Source: Sulfurovum sp.
GTDB lineage: Bacteria; Campylobacterota; Campylobacteria; Campylobacterales; Sulfurovaceae
Direction of reading: 5' to 3'
NCBI GenBank assembly: GCA_013139765.1
Contig: WTAE01000068.1
Coordinates: forward strand, 1-35,870
DNA: 35,870 nucleotides
A program made the translations under genes and the position numbers. Below the pieces are notes generated by a model. That model saw only the letters and a list, made by a program, of their open reading frames with translations, made no database searches and was not told the origin of the DNA. Of this stretch, positions 7,975 through 15,365 are shown piece after piece. Position 1 is the stretch's first letter. Each line of letters begins with the position of its first letter.

Positions 7975-8173
7975 AAAACTTATAAGAGATATATCAGAAA
8001 ATGGAAGGTTACCTATGAGTGTTTTTGAAAATATATTATATGTGTCATATGACGGAGTATGGCATGCAATAGGTGAAGAGCAATATGAATACTTCTATAC
8101 TTTGAAGTCCATTATAGAAGAGTCAATAGAAGACTTAAATAGATTAACAATGAAGGTGACAAACAATGATTGA
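7967..8173 (+). CDS. 68-aa protein homologous to the helicase N-terminus
   Basis: A short gene overlapping PrimPol upstream and the helicase downstream by 8 bases each. Its pattern MIxxxIxxIxxxGxL...YEN...Y.GVWH, with an E/Q-rich stretch after it, repeats the first ~45 residues of the helicase at 8166 (both share the GVWH motif). It is therefore a free-standing paralogue of the helicase N-terminal domain produced by tandem duplication. It may be a loading, dimerisation or regulatory subunit. It is not a decayed gene: the frame is intact and it is tightly coupled. Confidence 0.75.
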   Translation: MIKKLIRDISENGRLPMSVFENILYVSYDGVWHAIGEEQYEYFYTLKSIIEESIEDLNRLTMKVTNND

Positions 8174-9491
8174 AGAAACAATTCAAAATATATTAGACAA
8201 TGGCGCATTAACTCTGGCAACGTATGAAAACACTATTCACCTCTACTATGAGGGCGTATGGCATTCCTTTGATACACAAGAGCAAGAACGTTTAGCACTC
8301 GTTAAACCTTTAGTAAAAATGTCCATAGGGACTAGACCTAGAGCAAAGGAGATTGATGCAGTTCATGTAGAGTTAAAGACAGAATTCTTTCCCTTAGAGA
8401 GTTATGTGGAAAAGGAGAAGATTTATATTAATGCAAAAAAGCATCTCTTGGTTGTAAGTAAGGAGGGTAGTATTAAAAAATTACCTCATAGCAAAGAGTT
8501 AGGCTTTCGTTGGAAACTTGAGAATGATTATAATGAAGAGGCAACATGCCCATTATTTGATAAATATTTAGGAGAGGTAATTGGAGAGGAAGAAGCAATA
8601 AAAGTTTTACAAGAGTATTTGGGATATGTATTTTTGCCACACTCTCATTTGAACATAGAAAAAGCTCTATGGCTAGTAGGTTCAGGCTCCAATGGTAAGA
8701 GTGTCTTAACTGCACTATTAAAGTACCTCTTTGGGGAGCAGAATATATCGTACCTAAACTTACCAGAATTGAACGACAATGAAAAAAGAGGCATGCTTAA
8801 GGGAAAGATATTAAACATCACTCAAGATGCATCTAATCGTGTAGATCCAAGTAGTTATAAAACTATAGTCTCAGGTGAGAGATTGATCTTTAGAGAATTA
8901 TATAAAGGCTCTAGTGTGCTAAAGAGTGTGCCTAAACTTATAATAGCCACAAATGAACTCCCAAGGGTAGTTTCAGGTGTAGATGCCTTTATGAGACGTG
9001 TAATTCTCATACCATTTAACAAGGTGATTGCAGAAGAGGATAGAGACTTGGAATTAGGTGAAAAGCTAAAAGGTGAAATTGAGGGTATTTTTAACTTTGC
9101 CATTAAAGGTTTACAAAGACTCTTGAAACAAAAACATTTTACACAATCGGCAATGATTGAAAAAGCAATTTTAGAATATAAGGGTGAGTTAGATGTTCTA
9201 GGTGATTTCTTGCAGGACAATGCTATGGATAAGTTACAGGACAAGGCTTCAGCGTTTATCACACAAAATGAACTCTTTAAGAGAGTATCTGAATGGTGTA
9301 AAAGCAATGATCGTAAAAACTCTTATAGCAGTCCTAGAAAGCTAAGAGACAAATTGATCTCTGACTATGGGTTTAGTGCTTACAAGAATAATACGGTGTA
9401 TGGGATTAAAGCTAAATGGAAAGGTTTGAGTATCACTCCTGTCAATAATATTGCACCACCTAGCCCATATGAAGAGAGTAGCATTAACTGA
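8166..9491 (+). CDS. D5-like superfamily 3 replicative helicase
   Basis: A 441-aa protein. An N-terminal domain (1-60) is shared with the preceding 68-aa protein. The SF3 ATPase has Walker A GSGSNGKS at 172-179, a Walker B-type region near 212-222 (KGKILNITQDAS) and the sensor-1 motif KLIIATNELPR at 257-267. The domain order matches the phage/plasmid primase C-terminal (P4-type, D5_N plus helicase) family, here split from its primase, which is the separate gene at 7045. It would unwind DNA at the element origin as a hexamer. A terminator follows directly, so it ends the replication operon. Confidence 0.9.
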   Translation: MIEETIQNILDNGALTLATYENTIHLYYEGVWHSFDTQEQERLALVKPLVKMSIGTRPRAKEIDAVHVELKTEFFPLESYVEKEKIYINAKKHLLVVSKEGSIKKLPHSKELGFRWKLENDYNEEATCPLFDKYLGEVIGEEEAIKVLQEYLGYVFLPHSHLNIEKALWLVGSGSNGKSVLTALLKYLFGEQNISYLNLPELNDNEKRGMLKGKILNITQDASNRVDPSSYKTIVSGERLIFRELYKGSSVLKSVPKLIIATNELPRVVSGVDAFMRRVILIPFNKVIAEEDRDLELGEKLKGEIEGIFNFAIKGLQRLLKQKHFTQSAMIEKAILEYKGELDVLGDFLQDNAMDKLQDKASAFITQNELFKRVSEWCKSNDRKNSYSSPRKLRDKLISDYGFSAYKNNTVYGIKAKWKGLSITPVNNIAPPSPYEESSIN

Positions 9492-9501
9492 CACCTTAAA
9501 A

Positions 9502-9539
9502 GGGCTGAGGAGGGAGCTAGTCCTTAGCCCACCTTTTTT
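9502..9539 (+). terminator. Rho-independent terminator after the replication operon
   Basis: GGGCTGAGGA (9502-9511) pairs with TCCTTAGCCC (9521-9530) with one G-U pair, followed by a T-run at 9534-9539. It separates the helicase from the recombinase. Element 2 has an unrelated but stronger terminator at the same place. Confidence 0.85.
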
Positions 9540-9570
9540 AATTGTTAATTCTAAAACTATAAATTTATAT

Positions 9571-9588
9571 TATAAAATTGAAAGGAGG
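9571..9588 (+). promoter_or_regulatory. Recombinase -10 box and strong Shine-Dalgarno
   Basis: TATAAA (9571-9576) in an ATATTATAAA context is followed by AAAGGAGG (9581-9588) six bases before the ATG at 9595. The same pair occurs before the second recombinase (26685 and 26696). Because a terminator precedes it, the recombinase seems to be its own transcription unit. The Shine-Dalgarno site decides this start over an upstream in-frame ATG at 9451. Confidence 0.5.
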
Positions 9589-9594
9589 CATAAC

Positions 9595-10803
9595 ATGCCA
9601 ATTATTAAAAGACAAAAAACAACGAGTGCAAGACCAAACCAGAAGAGTAAGCTTTTAGTTGAACATCCTCAAATGGATGCAATAATAAAAAAAGTAAGAC
9701 TCTTTGAAAAGAATGGTGTGATCCATATGGACTGCAGAATCAATCCCCTTTATCAAAAAGAGGGTAAAAATAGAGTTCGGTTTTCAACAGGAGAAGAGAG
9801 TACACGACGAAGCTTTCAGAGAATAGAACGCGATAAGTATGCAATTGCCTTGGCACACTACTTAGAGACAACAACACTCTTGGATGGAGCTAATCTTACA
9901 CTGGGAGATATTGCCCTAGATGCTATCAATGAAGATAGGGGAAATAGACAAGATGATGTACATAATGATTATTTAAAAATCTATGAGGTGTACATCAAAC
10001 CTACGTTTGAACATTCAATCTTGAGTGAGATAAAGGTGTCAAATATAAAGGCTTGGAAAAACAACTTACTTGAAACCCATACTCTGAGTCGTTCAAGATA
10101 TATAAAGTATCACAGAACGCTAAATTTTATATTCCAGTATGGGTTGGAGAATGAGATGATAGATAGAAACCCTGCTATGTTAGTTGATAAGAAGTCAAAA
10201 TGCTTCACTCAATCAAAAAGAAAACAAGGTGAAAAATATTATACATCGACTGAGGCAAGACTCATGATTGAGCATGCCACTGGTTGGTTCCGTGTCATGT
10301 TACTGACCTACCTCAATACAGGTATGCGTACAGGTGAAGGATTGGCTCTCAAGTGGTCTGATATCGATTTTGAAAAAGGTACGATAAGAATACAACGATC
10401 CATGAGAAAGGGGATTTTGAAAGAAACTACTAAAACAGGTGAAGATAGAACTATCAGAATGTCTCTACCCTTGAAAAATGAACTGCTCATCTATAAAAAG
10501 GTTGCGAAGAGTAATCTATGGGTTTTTCCTAATGAGAAGACCCTAATGCCTTATACTGAGGGTAACACTATCTCAAAAAGGCAGTTTAAACCCTTACTGG
10601 AAGGTCTAGGTATAGAGTTTAAGACTATGTATGCCTTACGCCATACCTTTGCTTCATTGTCTGCTGAGAAGAAGATACCTATGCAAGTAATACAGAAGCA
10701 ATTAGGACACAAGAAGCTCTCAACTACGATGGACTTCTACATCAAACATAACCTTATGGCAGATGATGAAAATAGTGATATCTTCGATAAATTATATGCT
10801 TAA
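9595..10803 (+). CDS. int: Tyrosine recombinase / integrase (element 1)
   Basis: A 402-aa protein starting MPIIKRQK after a strong ribosome binding site. It has an N-terminal arm-binding/SAM-like region up to about residue 210 and a C-terminal catalytic domain. The catalytic domain includes the first Arg in NTGMRTGEG, YALRHTFAS (the box II HxxR position has Tyr instead of the first His), LGH, and the nucleophile Tyr in TTMDFYIK. It would recombine the tRNA-Met core with its copies. It is very close to 26708-27913 along its whole length, down to identical ends (MADDENSDIFDKLYA). Unusually it sits in the middle of the element, not beside an att site. Confidence 0.93.
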   Translation: MPIIKRQKTTSARPNQKSKLLVEHPQMDAIIKKVRLFEKNGVIHMDCRINPLYQKEGKNRVRFSTGEESTRRSFQRIERDKYAIALAHYLETTTLLDGANLTLGDIALDAINEDRGNRQDDVHNDYLKIYEVYIKPTFEHSILSEIKVSNIKAWKNNLLETHTLSRSRYIKYHRTLNFIFQYGLENEMIDRNPAMLVDKKSKCFTQSKRKQGEKYYTSTEARLMIEHATGWFRVMLLTYLNTGMRTGEGLALKWSDIDFEKGTIRIQRSMRKGILKETTKTGEDRTIRMSLPLKNELLIYKKVAKSNLWVFPNEKTLMPYTEGNTISKRQFKPLLEGLGIEFKTMYALRHTFASLSAEKKIPMQVIQKQLGHKKLSTTMDFYIKHNLMADDENSDIFDKLYA

Positions 10804-10810
10804 TTAAATG

Positions 10811-10846
10811 CCGTTACATTTGTAGCGGTATTTTCCTTCTTTTTTT
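10811..10846 (+). terminator. Terminator after recombinase 1
   Basis: CCGTTACA and TGTAGCGG form an 8-bp stem with one G-U pair and a 2-base loop, followed by T-rich sequence (TTTTCC then a T-run at 10839-10846). The same hairpin, slightly longer, follows recombinase 2 at 27924. Confidence 0.75.
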
Positions 10847-10883
10847 AAACTACAAAAACAATCCCCTTGAATATATATTAAAA

Positions 10884-10943
10884 ATGAGAATACTAGAGGC
10901 ATTGTCCTATGGTATATCTTTGTTACACAAGGAATGTGTATGA
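10884..10943 (+). CDS. Conserved 19-aa leader ORF
   Basis: The ORF reads MRILEALSYGISLLHKECV. Element 2 has MRILWALSYGISFLYKE... at 28000. Differences between the copies include synonymous changes (TTG/CTC, GAA/GAG), which argues for translation. It ends overlapping the start of the next gene (stop inside TATGA at 10940). It may couple or regulate translation of the acidic protein that follows. An AT-rich conserved stretch (GAATATATATTA) upstream may hold its promoter. Too short to be certain. Confidence 0.45.
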   Translation: MRILEALSYGISLLHKECV

Positions 10944-11251
10944 ATACGTTTAGAAGATTAGAAGAACTATGGGAAGCAAAACACTTTGAACACTTATTTT
11001 ACTGTTTGGAGTATTGCCAATCTTACTTTGAAGATCACTTTGAATATGGAGGGAGGAAAGAAGGTGTAATTATAGTAGACGATAAAGTCTATACGCAACA
11101 TGACATTGTACAAATACTATGCGACTATTATACCGATAGTACCAATGACTATCAGAGTGCATTTGGGGATATTCTCTACCTATTCTTTACAGATTTGGTG
11201 GAAGATGATGTAGATATCCTTAGTGACCTTGATGGTAAGGACTTTACATGA
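10940..11251 (+). CDS. Conserved small acidic backbone protein
   Basis: A 103-aa protein starting MNTFRRLEELW, chosen over the ATG six bases earlier by alignment with the element 2 homologue (28056-28364) and by the AAGGA site at 10929. Shared features are an aromatic/Cys-rich N-terminus (YCLEYCQSYFEDHF) and an acidic tail (FTDLVEDDVDILS.LD). No known domain recognised. It always follows the recombinase, which suggests a role in excision, maintenance or host control. It resembles neither a typical excisionase nor an HTH. Soluble, cytoplasmic. Confidence 0.75.
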   Translation: MNTFRRLEELWEAKHFEHLFYCLEYCQSYFEDHFEYGGRKEGVIIVDDKVYTQHDIVQILCDYYTDSTNDYQSAFGDILYLFFTDLVEDDVDILSDLDGKDFT

Positions 11252-11273
11252 AATTCTTAGGGAGGGGGTCAAA

Positions 11274-11384
11274 ATGAAAAAACTACCCTCAGAGGAAGAT
11301 ACTTGCAGTATGATGATTTTAAATATATCTATTGCTATAGGGGTGATGATTGTAAGTTGCATCATAAATAAGAAGGAGAAGTAA
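11274..11384 (+). CDS. 36-aa single-span membrane microprotein
   Basis: A strong GGAGGGGG site precedes ATG at 11274. The product has a charged start (MKKLPSEED), a CS pair, one hydrophobic span (about residues 13-31, ending IGVMIVSC) and a KKEK tail. The element 2 copy (28707-28829) keeps KK, D.CS, IAIGVM.VSC and KKEK. The conserved design in two elements with different replication genes shows it is a real backbone gene. It is toxin-, holin- or anchor-sized, but no function can be assigned. Confidence 0.7.
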   Translation: MKKLPSEEDTCSMMILNISIAIGVMIVSCIINKKEK

Positions 11385-11637
11385 AAAGCTTCCCTTCTTT
11401 TTTTTGCTTGTAAAAGGTTTGGTGTAATAAGGTCGCATGGGGAGAGGAGTTTAACTTTTATTTATTGTGTTTTTTGGATGAAATAAGCCAAGTTCCCTCT
11501 ACTTCAAATAGATGAGTCGGAGGTTTAATAGTGAAGAAACCTTGGAGGTGTGGAGTTTTTATCATGTTGGTGAGGGTAGTGTGCCTTAAAACGTGCCTTT
11601 TCTTCTTTTATATAAAAGCTTAAACTAATATTAAACT
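11385..11637. repeat. Conserved non-coding junction, end of element 1 backbone
   Basis: No gene here. From left to right it contains a stem with T-run just after the microprotein (about 11370-11405), a TTTGGTGTAATAAGG word leading into ATGGGGAGAG (11416-11449), GTCGGAGGTT at 11516-11525, and two GTGCCT copies 12 bp apart at 11581 and 11593. The same items in the same order lie at 28844-29016 in element 2. This is where the shared backbone stops and the cargo begins. Confidence 0.65.
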
Positions 11638-11655
11638 ATATCTTTGCTATACTCT
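11638..11655 (+). promoter_or_regulatory. Shared cargo promoter, copy 1 (extended -10)
   Basis: ATATCTTTGCTATACTC contains an extended -10 (TGC followed by TATACT). It occurs identically before the UvrD gene (15223) and before the HNH gene (30853). Here it drives the relic 5' end at 11683 and the WD40 gene. The hairpin found downstream of the other two copies is missing. Confidence 0.55.
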
Positions 11656-11682
11656 TTTACTCTATATTGGGAGAAAATCAAG

Positions 11683-11805
11683 ATGGAAGAATTCTATGAA
11701 GTAGAACCTACATTAGAGCATTATTGGCAATCTAACATTCTTTCCAAGGCGCTTAATACTTTAGCTATACAAATACTCCAAAGTCATTCAATAGGATTAT
11801 CATGA
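11683..11805 (+). pseudogene. Relic 5' end of an HNH-nuclease-like gene
   Basis: A 40-codon ORF beginning MEEFYEVEPTLEHYWQS, which matches the start of the HNH protein at 30956 (MEEFYEVEPTLENYWRS) and then diverges. Its stop overlaps the WD40 start by ATGA, so ribosomes finishing it could restart on the WD40 gene. The simplest reading is a cargo-replacement scar in which the promoter and the first codons of an older cargo gene were kept. It may now serve as a coupling leader. Confidence 0.6.
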
Positions 11806-14021
11806 AAAACTTGCCTTCAATAAAAAAACAAAATACTTTAGTTCTGCAAAAAACAAAAAGTCTACTCTCCCTTTCAAATAAAATTTTGAATTCAAATTTA
11901 TCTTTGATTAGTCCATTTGTGCCTTATAGGTTACATATGAATCTGGGACACAATGGATGGATAAACTCAGTTGCTATCACACCAGATGGGAAATATGTAA
12001 TTTCAGGCAGTGGCGACAATACCATGAAGCTATGGGATATACAGAGTGGTAAAGAGATACGTTCTTTTGAGGGGCACAGTAGCGGTATAACTTCAATTGC
12101 CATTACGCCAGATGGGAAATATGTAATTTCAGGCAGTGGCGACAAGACCATGAAGCTATGGGATATACAGAGCGGTAATGAGGTACGCTCTTTTGAGGGA
12201 CATAGTCGCTATATAGATTTAATTGCTATCACAGCAGATGGGAAATATGTAATTTCAGGCAGTGGTGACAATACCATGAAGCTATGGGATATACAGAGTG
12301 GTAATGAGGTGCGCTCTTTTGAGGGACATAGTGACAGTATAGCCTCAATTGCCATTACGCCAGATGGGAAATATGTAATTTCAGGCAGTTTCGACAATAC
12401 CATGAAGCTATGGGATATACAGAGCGGTAATGAGGTACGCTCTTTTGAGGGGCATAATTGGTTCTTTACAATTGTCATCACGCCAGATGGGAAATATGTG
12501 ATTTCGGGAAGCCGTGACAAGATGGTGAAACTGTGGGACATACAGAGCGGTAAAGAGGTACGCTCTTTTGAGGGGCATAGTAGTAGTACATCTTCTATTG
12601 CTATCACAGCAGATGGGAAATATGTGATTTCAGGCAGTGGCAATAAGACCATGAAGCTATGGGATATACAGAGCGGCAAAGAGATACGTTCTTTTGAGGA
12701 ACATGATGGCAATATAAATTTAATTGTTATCACACCAGATGGGAAATATGTGATTTCAGGCAATGATCACAACACTATGAAACTATGGGATACTCAGAGC
12801 GGTAAAGAGGTACGCTCTTTTGAGGGGCACGGTGATAGAATAACCTCAATTTCTATCATAGCAGATGGGAAATATGTGATTTCGGGAAGCCGTGACAATA
12901 CCATGAAATTGTGGGATATACAGAGCGGTAAAGAGGTACGCTCTTTTGAGGGCTACTGTAAGCACTTAAGACCAATTGCTATCACAGCAGATGGGAAATA
13001 TGTGGTTTCGGGGGGGCGTGACGAGACGATGAAACTGTGGGATATACAGAGTGGAAAAGAGATAGGCTCTTTTGAGGTGAAGAACGGTTCTGTAGGTAAA
13101 ATAAGAAGTTTGGTCGCCATAACACCAGATAAAAAATATGTGATTTCAGTGAGTGGTCAGAAGACCATGAAACTATGGGATACGCAGAGCGGTAATGAGG
13201 TGTGCTCTTTTGAGGGTAACGGTCGCTATATAGATTTAATTGCTATCACAGTAGATGGGAAATATGTGATTTCAGGTAGCCGTGAGGCGATTATGAAACT
13301 GTGGGATATACAAAGTGGTAAAGAGATACGTTCTTTTGAGGGGCACAGTAGCGGTATAACTTCAATTGCCATTACGCCAGATGGGAAATATGTAATTTCA
13401 GGCAGTTTCGACAAGACCATAAAACTATGGGATATACAGAGTGGTAATGAGGTACGCTCTTTTGAGGGGCATAGTGACAGAATAGCCTCAGTTGTTATCA
13501 CATCAGATGGAGAATATATGATTTCACTCAGTGATGACAAGACCATAAAACTATGGGATATACAGAGTGGTAAAGAGGTACGCTCTTTTGAGGGACACGG
13601 TGGTAGAATCACTTCAATTGCCATTACATCAGATGGAGAATATATGATTTCAGGCAGTAATGACAGGACTATAAAACTATGGGATACACAGAGTGGTAAA
13701 GAGGTACGCTCCTTCGAGGGGCACGATGACAGTATAAACTCATTAGCTATCAGAGGAGATGGAAAATATGTGCTTTCAGGCAGTAATGACAAGATCATAA
13801 AACTATGGGATACGCAGAGCGGAAAAGATATAGCTCAATATATAAATATAGATTGTTCATGGATAATTTCAACTCCTGAAGGATATTATAATTGCTCTGA
13901 TGGAGCTGAGAAATACTTTTCTTTTTTCGATGGAAATAGGGAAATACCAAAAAACCACTCTATCTATAAAGATAGAAAAAAAGAGAATGTGCTTGCAAAT
14001 ATCTTTCAAGAGGAAAAATAG
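11802..14021 (+). CDS. WD40 beta-propeller protein with 15 near-identical repeats
   Basis: A 739-aa protein. After a ~50-residue N-terminal part without recognised domain come 15 WD40 units of about 42 residues, each ending in KLWD followed by (I/T)QSG and RSFEGH-type linkers. Many are nearly identical at DNA level, which points to recent amplification or ongoing unequal crossing-over. Fifteen blades suggest two seven-blade propellers plus one, or other closures. The C-terminal tail (STPEGYYNCSDGAEKYFSF) resembles tails of bacterial WD40 proteins that sit beside caspase-like or NTPase partners. It probably acts as a protein-binding scaffold. It is followed 2 bases later by the coiled-coil J-domain gene, so the two are likely partners. 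Possible defence role is inference only. Confidence 0.85.
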   Translation: MKNLPSIKKQNTLVLQKTKSLLSLSNKILNSNLSLISPFVPYRLHMNLGHNGWINSVAITPDGKYVISGSGDNTMKLWDIQSGKEIRSFEGHSSGITSIAITPDGKYVISGSGDKTMKLWDIQSGNEVRSFEGHSRYIDLIAITADGKYVISGSGDNTMKLWDIQSGNEVRSFEGHSDSIASIAITPDGKYVISGSFDNTMKLWDIQSGNEVRSFEGHNWFFTIVITPDGKYVISGSRDKMVKLWDIQSGKEVRSFEGHSSSTSSIAITADGKYVISGSGNKTMKLWDIQSGKEIRSFEEHDGNINLIVITPDGKYVISGNDHNTMKLWDTQSGKEVRSFEGHGDRITSISIIADGKYVISGSRDNTMKLWDIQSGKEVRSFEGYCKHLRPIAITADGKYVVSGGRDETMKLWDIQSGKEIGSFEVKNGSVGKIRSLVAITPDKKYVISVSGQKTMKLWDTQSGNEVCSFEGNGRYIDLIAITVDGKYVISGSREAIMKLWDIQSGKEIRSFEGHSSGITSIAITPDGKYVISGSFDKTIKLWDIQSGNEVRSFEGHSDRIASVVITSDGEYMISLSDDKTIKLWDIQSGKEVRSFEGHGGRITSIAITSDGEYMISGSNDRTIKLWDTQSGKEVRSFEGHDDSINSLAIRGDGKYVLSGSNDKIIKLWDTQSGKDIAQYINIDCSWIISTPEGYYNCSDGAEKYFSFFDGNREIPKNHSIYKDRKKENVLANIFQEEK

Positions 14022-14023
14022 TA

Positions 14024-15154
14024 ATGCAAGAAATACTAAAACGACTTGAACTCATTAAAACTGCTATAACTATAGAAGACGAAGAAATCATAGGACTTCA
14101 AATCATAAAATTAAATACATTTACTATAGATAATAAGGTTGAAAAAATAGTTCAACTTCTAGAACTATCTGAATATACAAACGCCGTCAAATATATAGAA
14201 GACTATATAGCGCAATATAATGGTGTCGTAATCTATGAAGACAAAGAGATAAGTGCCCTAAAGCTAGAACTCAAAATGCTTGAACAAAAACTTCAAGTAT
14301 TAAGCGAAGAGCAAACTGAATACCTCAATGAGATCAATGAATTTAATGTTATGTACACTCTTCAGCTTGGAGAAATTATCCGTAAGATACTGGAGCTTAA
14401 AGAGGCATTACTTCAAAGGAAAGTGAATGAGAAGCAAGAGGCATTTGATGAAGTTAAAAATGAGTATGAAGATCTTAAGGAAAAAGTAAGTGATCTTGAA
14501 GATGAATTGAAAAAGCTCGATGAGTTTGATGATGCCTATGATGTACTCTATGAAAAGCTCCAAAATGCTAAAGAACAGCTCAACCAAAAAAGAAAAGAGG
14601 CCAAGCAAGCCAAAGATGCACTTGAAGAAGATGAATTATTTCAGGAATATGAAGAGGCGAGAGAAGACTATGATGAGTTTAGTAAAGAACATGAAGAGAT
14701 CATTTCTCTGGAGCGATTTGAACTTAATGAAGAGGAACAAAAAGAACTAAAAAAACTCTTTAGACAAGCTTCTCGGTTATGCCATCCAGATATTGTTACA
14801 GACGAGCTCAAAGAGCAAGCCCATAAAATCATGGCGCAACTTAATGATGCCTATAAACAAAAAAATCTACAACAGATAAAAAAGATACTTTCATCACTCG
14901 AAAGCGGTATAGTTTTTGATATAGCAAGTGATAAGATAAATAATGTAGAATTACTCAAAACTAAGATCATAGACATAAGACAACAGCTTAGTGCCGTTAC
15001 TGCAGAAGTAGATGAGATACGTAATGATGAAACGTTTAAGACACTTCAAAAGATAGATGATATCGATGAATATTTTTCAGATCTAAAAGAACAATTTCAA
15101 AACCAATATAAAATCTTATCTGATACAGAACAAAACAAAGAAGTTGTATTATAA
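14024..15154 (+). CDS. Coiled-coil protein with a J-domain
   Basis: A 376-aa protein. Residues about 75-235 are strongly charged heptad-like helices (long coiled coil). Residues about 235-290 look like a DnaJ domain with the invariant HPD at 254-256 (RLCHPDIV) between two helices, and another coiled coil follows to the end. A J-domain recruits and activates an Hsp70 such as DnaK. With the WD40 protein encoded 2 bases upstream it could form a scaffold plus chaperone-recruiting pair, for example a client-sensing complex. The partner and client are unknown. No signal peptide. Confidence 0.7.
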   Translation: MQEILKRLELIKTAITIEDEEIIGLQIIKLNTFTIDNKVEKIVQLLELSEYTNAVKYIEDYIAQYNGVVIYEDKEISALKLELKMLEQKLQVLSEEQTEYLNEINEFNVMYTLQLGEIIRKILELKEALLQRKVNEKQEAFDEVKNEYEDLKEKVSDLEDELKKLDEFDDAYDVLYEKLQNAKEQLNQKRKEAKQAKDALEEDELFQEYEEAREDYDEFSKEHEEIISLERFELNEEEQKELKKLFRQASRLCHPDIVTDELKEQAHKIMAQLNDAYKQKNLQQIKKILSSLESGIVFDIASDKINNVELLKTKIIDIRQQLSAVTAEVDEIRNDETFKTLQKIDDIDEYFSDLKEQFQNQYKILSDTEQNKEVVL

Positions 15155-15215
15155 CAAGAGGCATAAAAAGTTAACAAAATACGTTTAGATGATGAATATT
15201 GGGAAAGTCAATTTT

Positions 15216-15286
15216 TTGAACCATATCTTTGCTATACTCATCCATACTTAATGAAGAGAGAACAAAGTTATATCTTTGTTTTTTTA
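15216..15286 (+). promoter_or_regulatory. Shared cargo leader, copy 2: extended -10 and hairpin
   Basis: TTGAACCATATCTTTGCTATACTC (in two parts, 15216-15239) holds an extended -10 (TGC, TATACT at 15233-15238). About 22 bases on, AACAAAG (15261-15267) pairs with CTTTGTT (15274-15280) and runs into at least five more T residues. A transcript starting near 15245 would end near 15285 unless termination is prevented. This is an attenuator or a tiny RNA upstream of the UvrD gene. Nearly the same sequence stands at 30846-30916. Confidence 0.55.
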
Positions 15287-15365
15287 TAATATTAAAACTG
15301 TGATTTGAAATATGCTTAACTAAGGATAGGAGAGAAGACAGAGATGATAAATGGAGAATGTATAA

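Noticed and set aside
8855-9307. 150-aa minus-strand ORF inside the helicase gene.
   Set aside because: Antisense to an SF3 helicase with clear motifs; composition (Ser/Leu/Cys-rich) is typical of a shadow frame.
9451-9594. Longer recombinase start at 9451.
   Set aside because: The extension overlaps the helicase end and the terminator, and the homologue in element 2 starts at the equivalent of 9595 with the same AAAGGAGG site.
12209-13798. Long open frames on the minus strand opposite the WD40 gene, with repetitive products.
   Set aside because: They mirror the WD40 repeats: an amplified repeat without stops in the antisense frame gives long repetitive shadows. No ribosome sites or independent evidence.
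11950-13830. CRISPR-like regular repetition of about 126 bp.
   Set aside because: The period is one WD40 blade, the frame is open throughout and units diverge at codon level. No short repeats with unique spacers and no cas genes.
15173-15290. Open frame through the UvrD leader (reading EYWESQFFEPYLCYT).
   Set aside because: The same DNA at 30848 is not open in the matching frame at its start and the conserved part is better explained by an extended -10 box and hairpin. A relic coding origin cannot be excluded.
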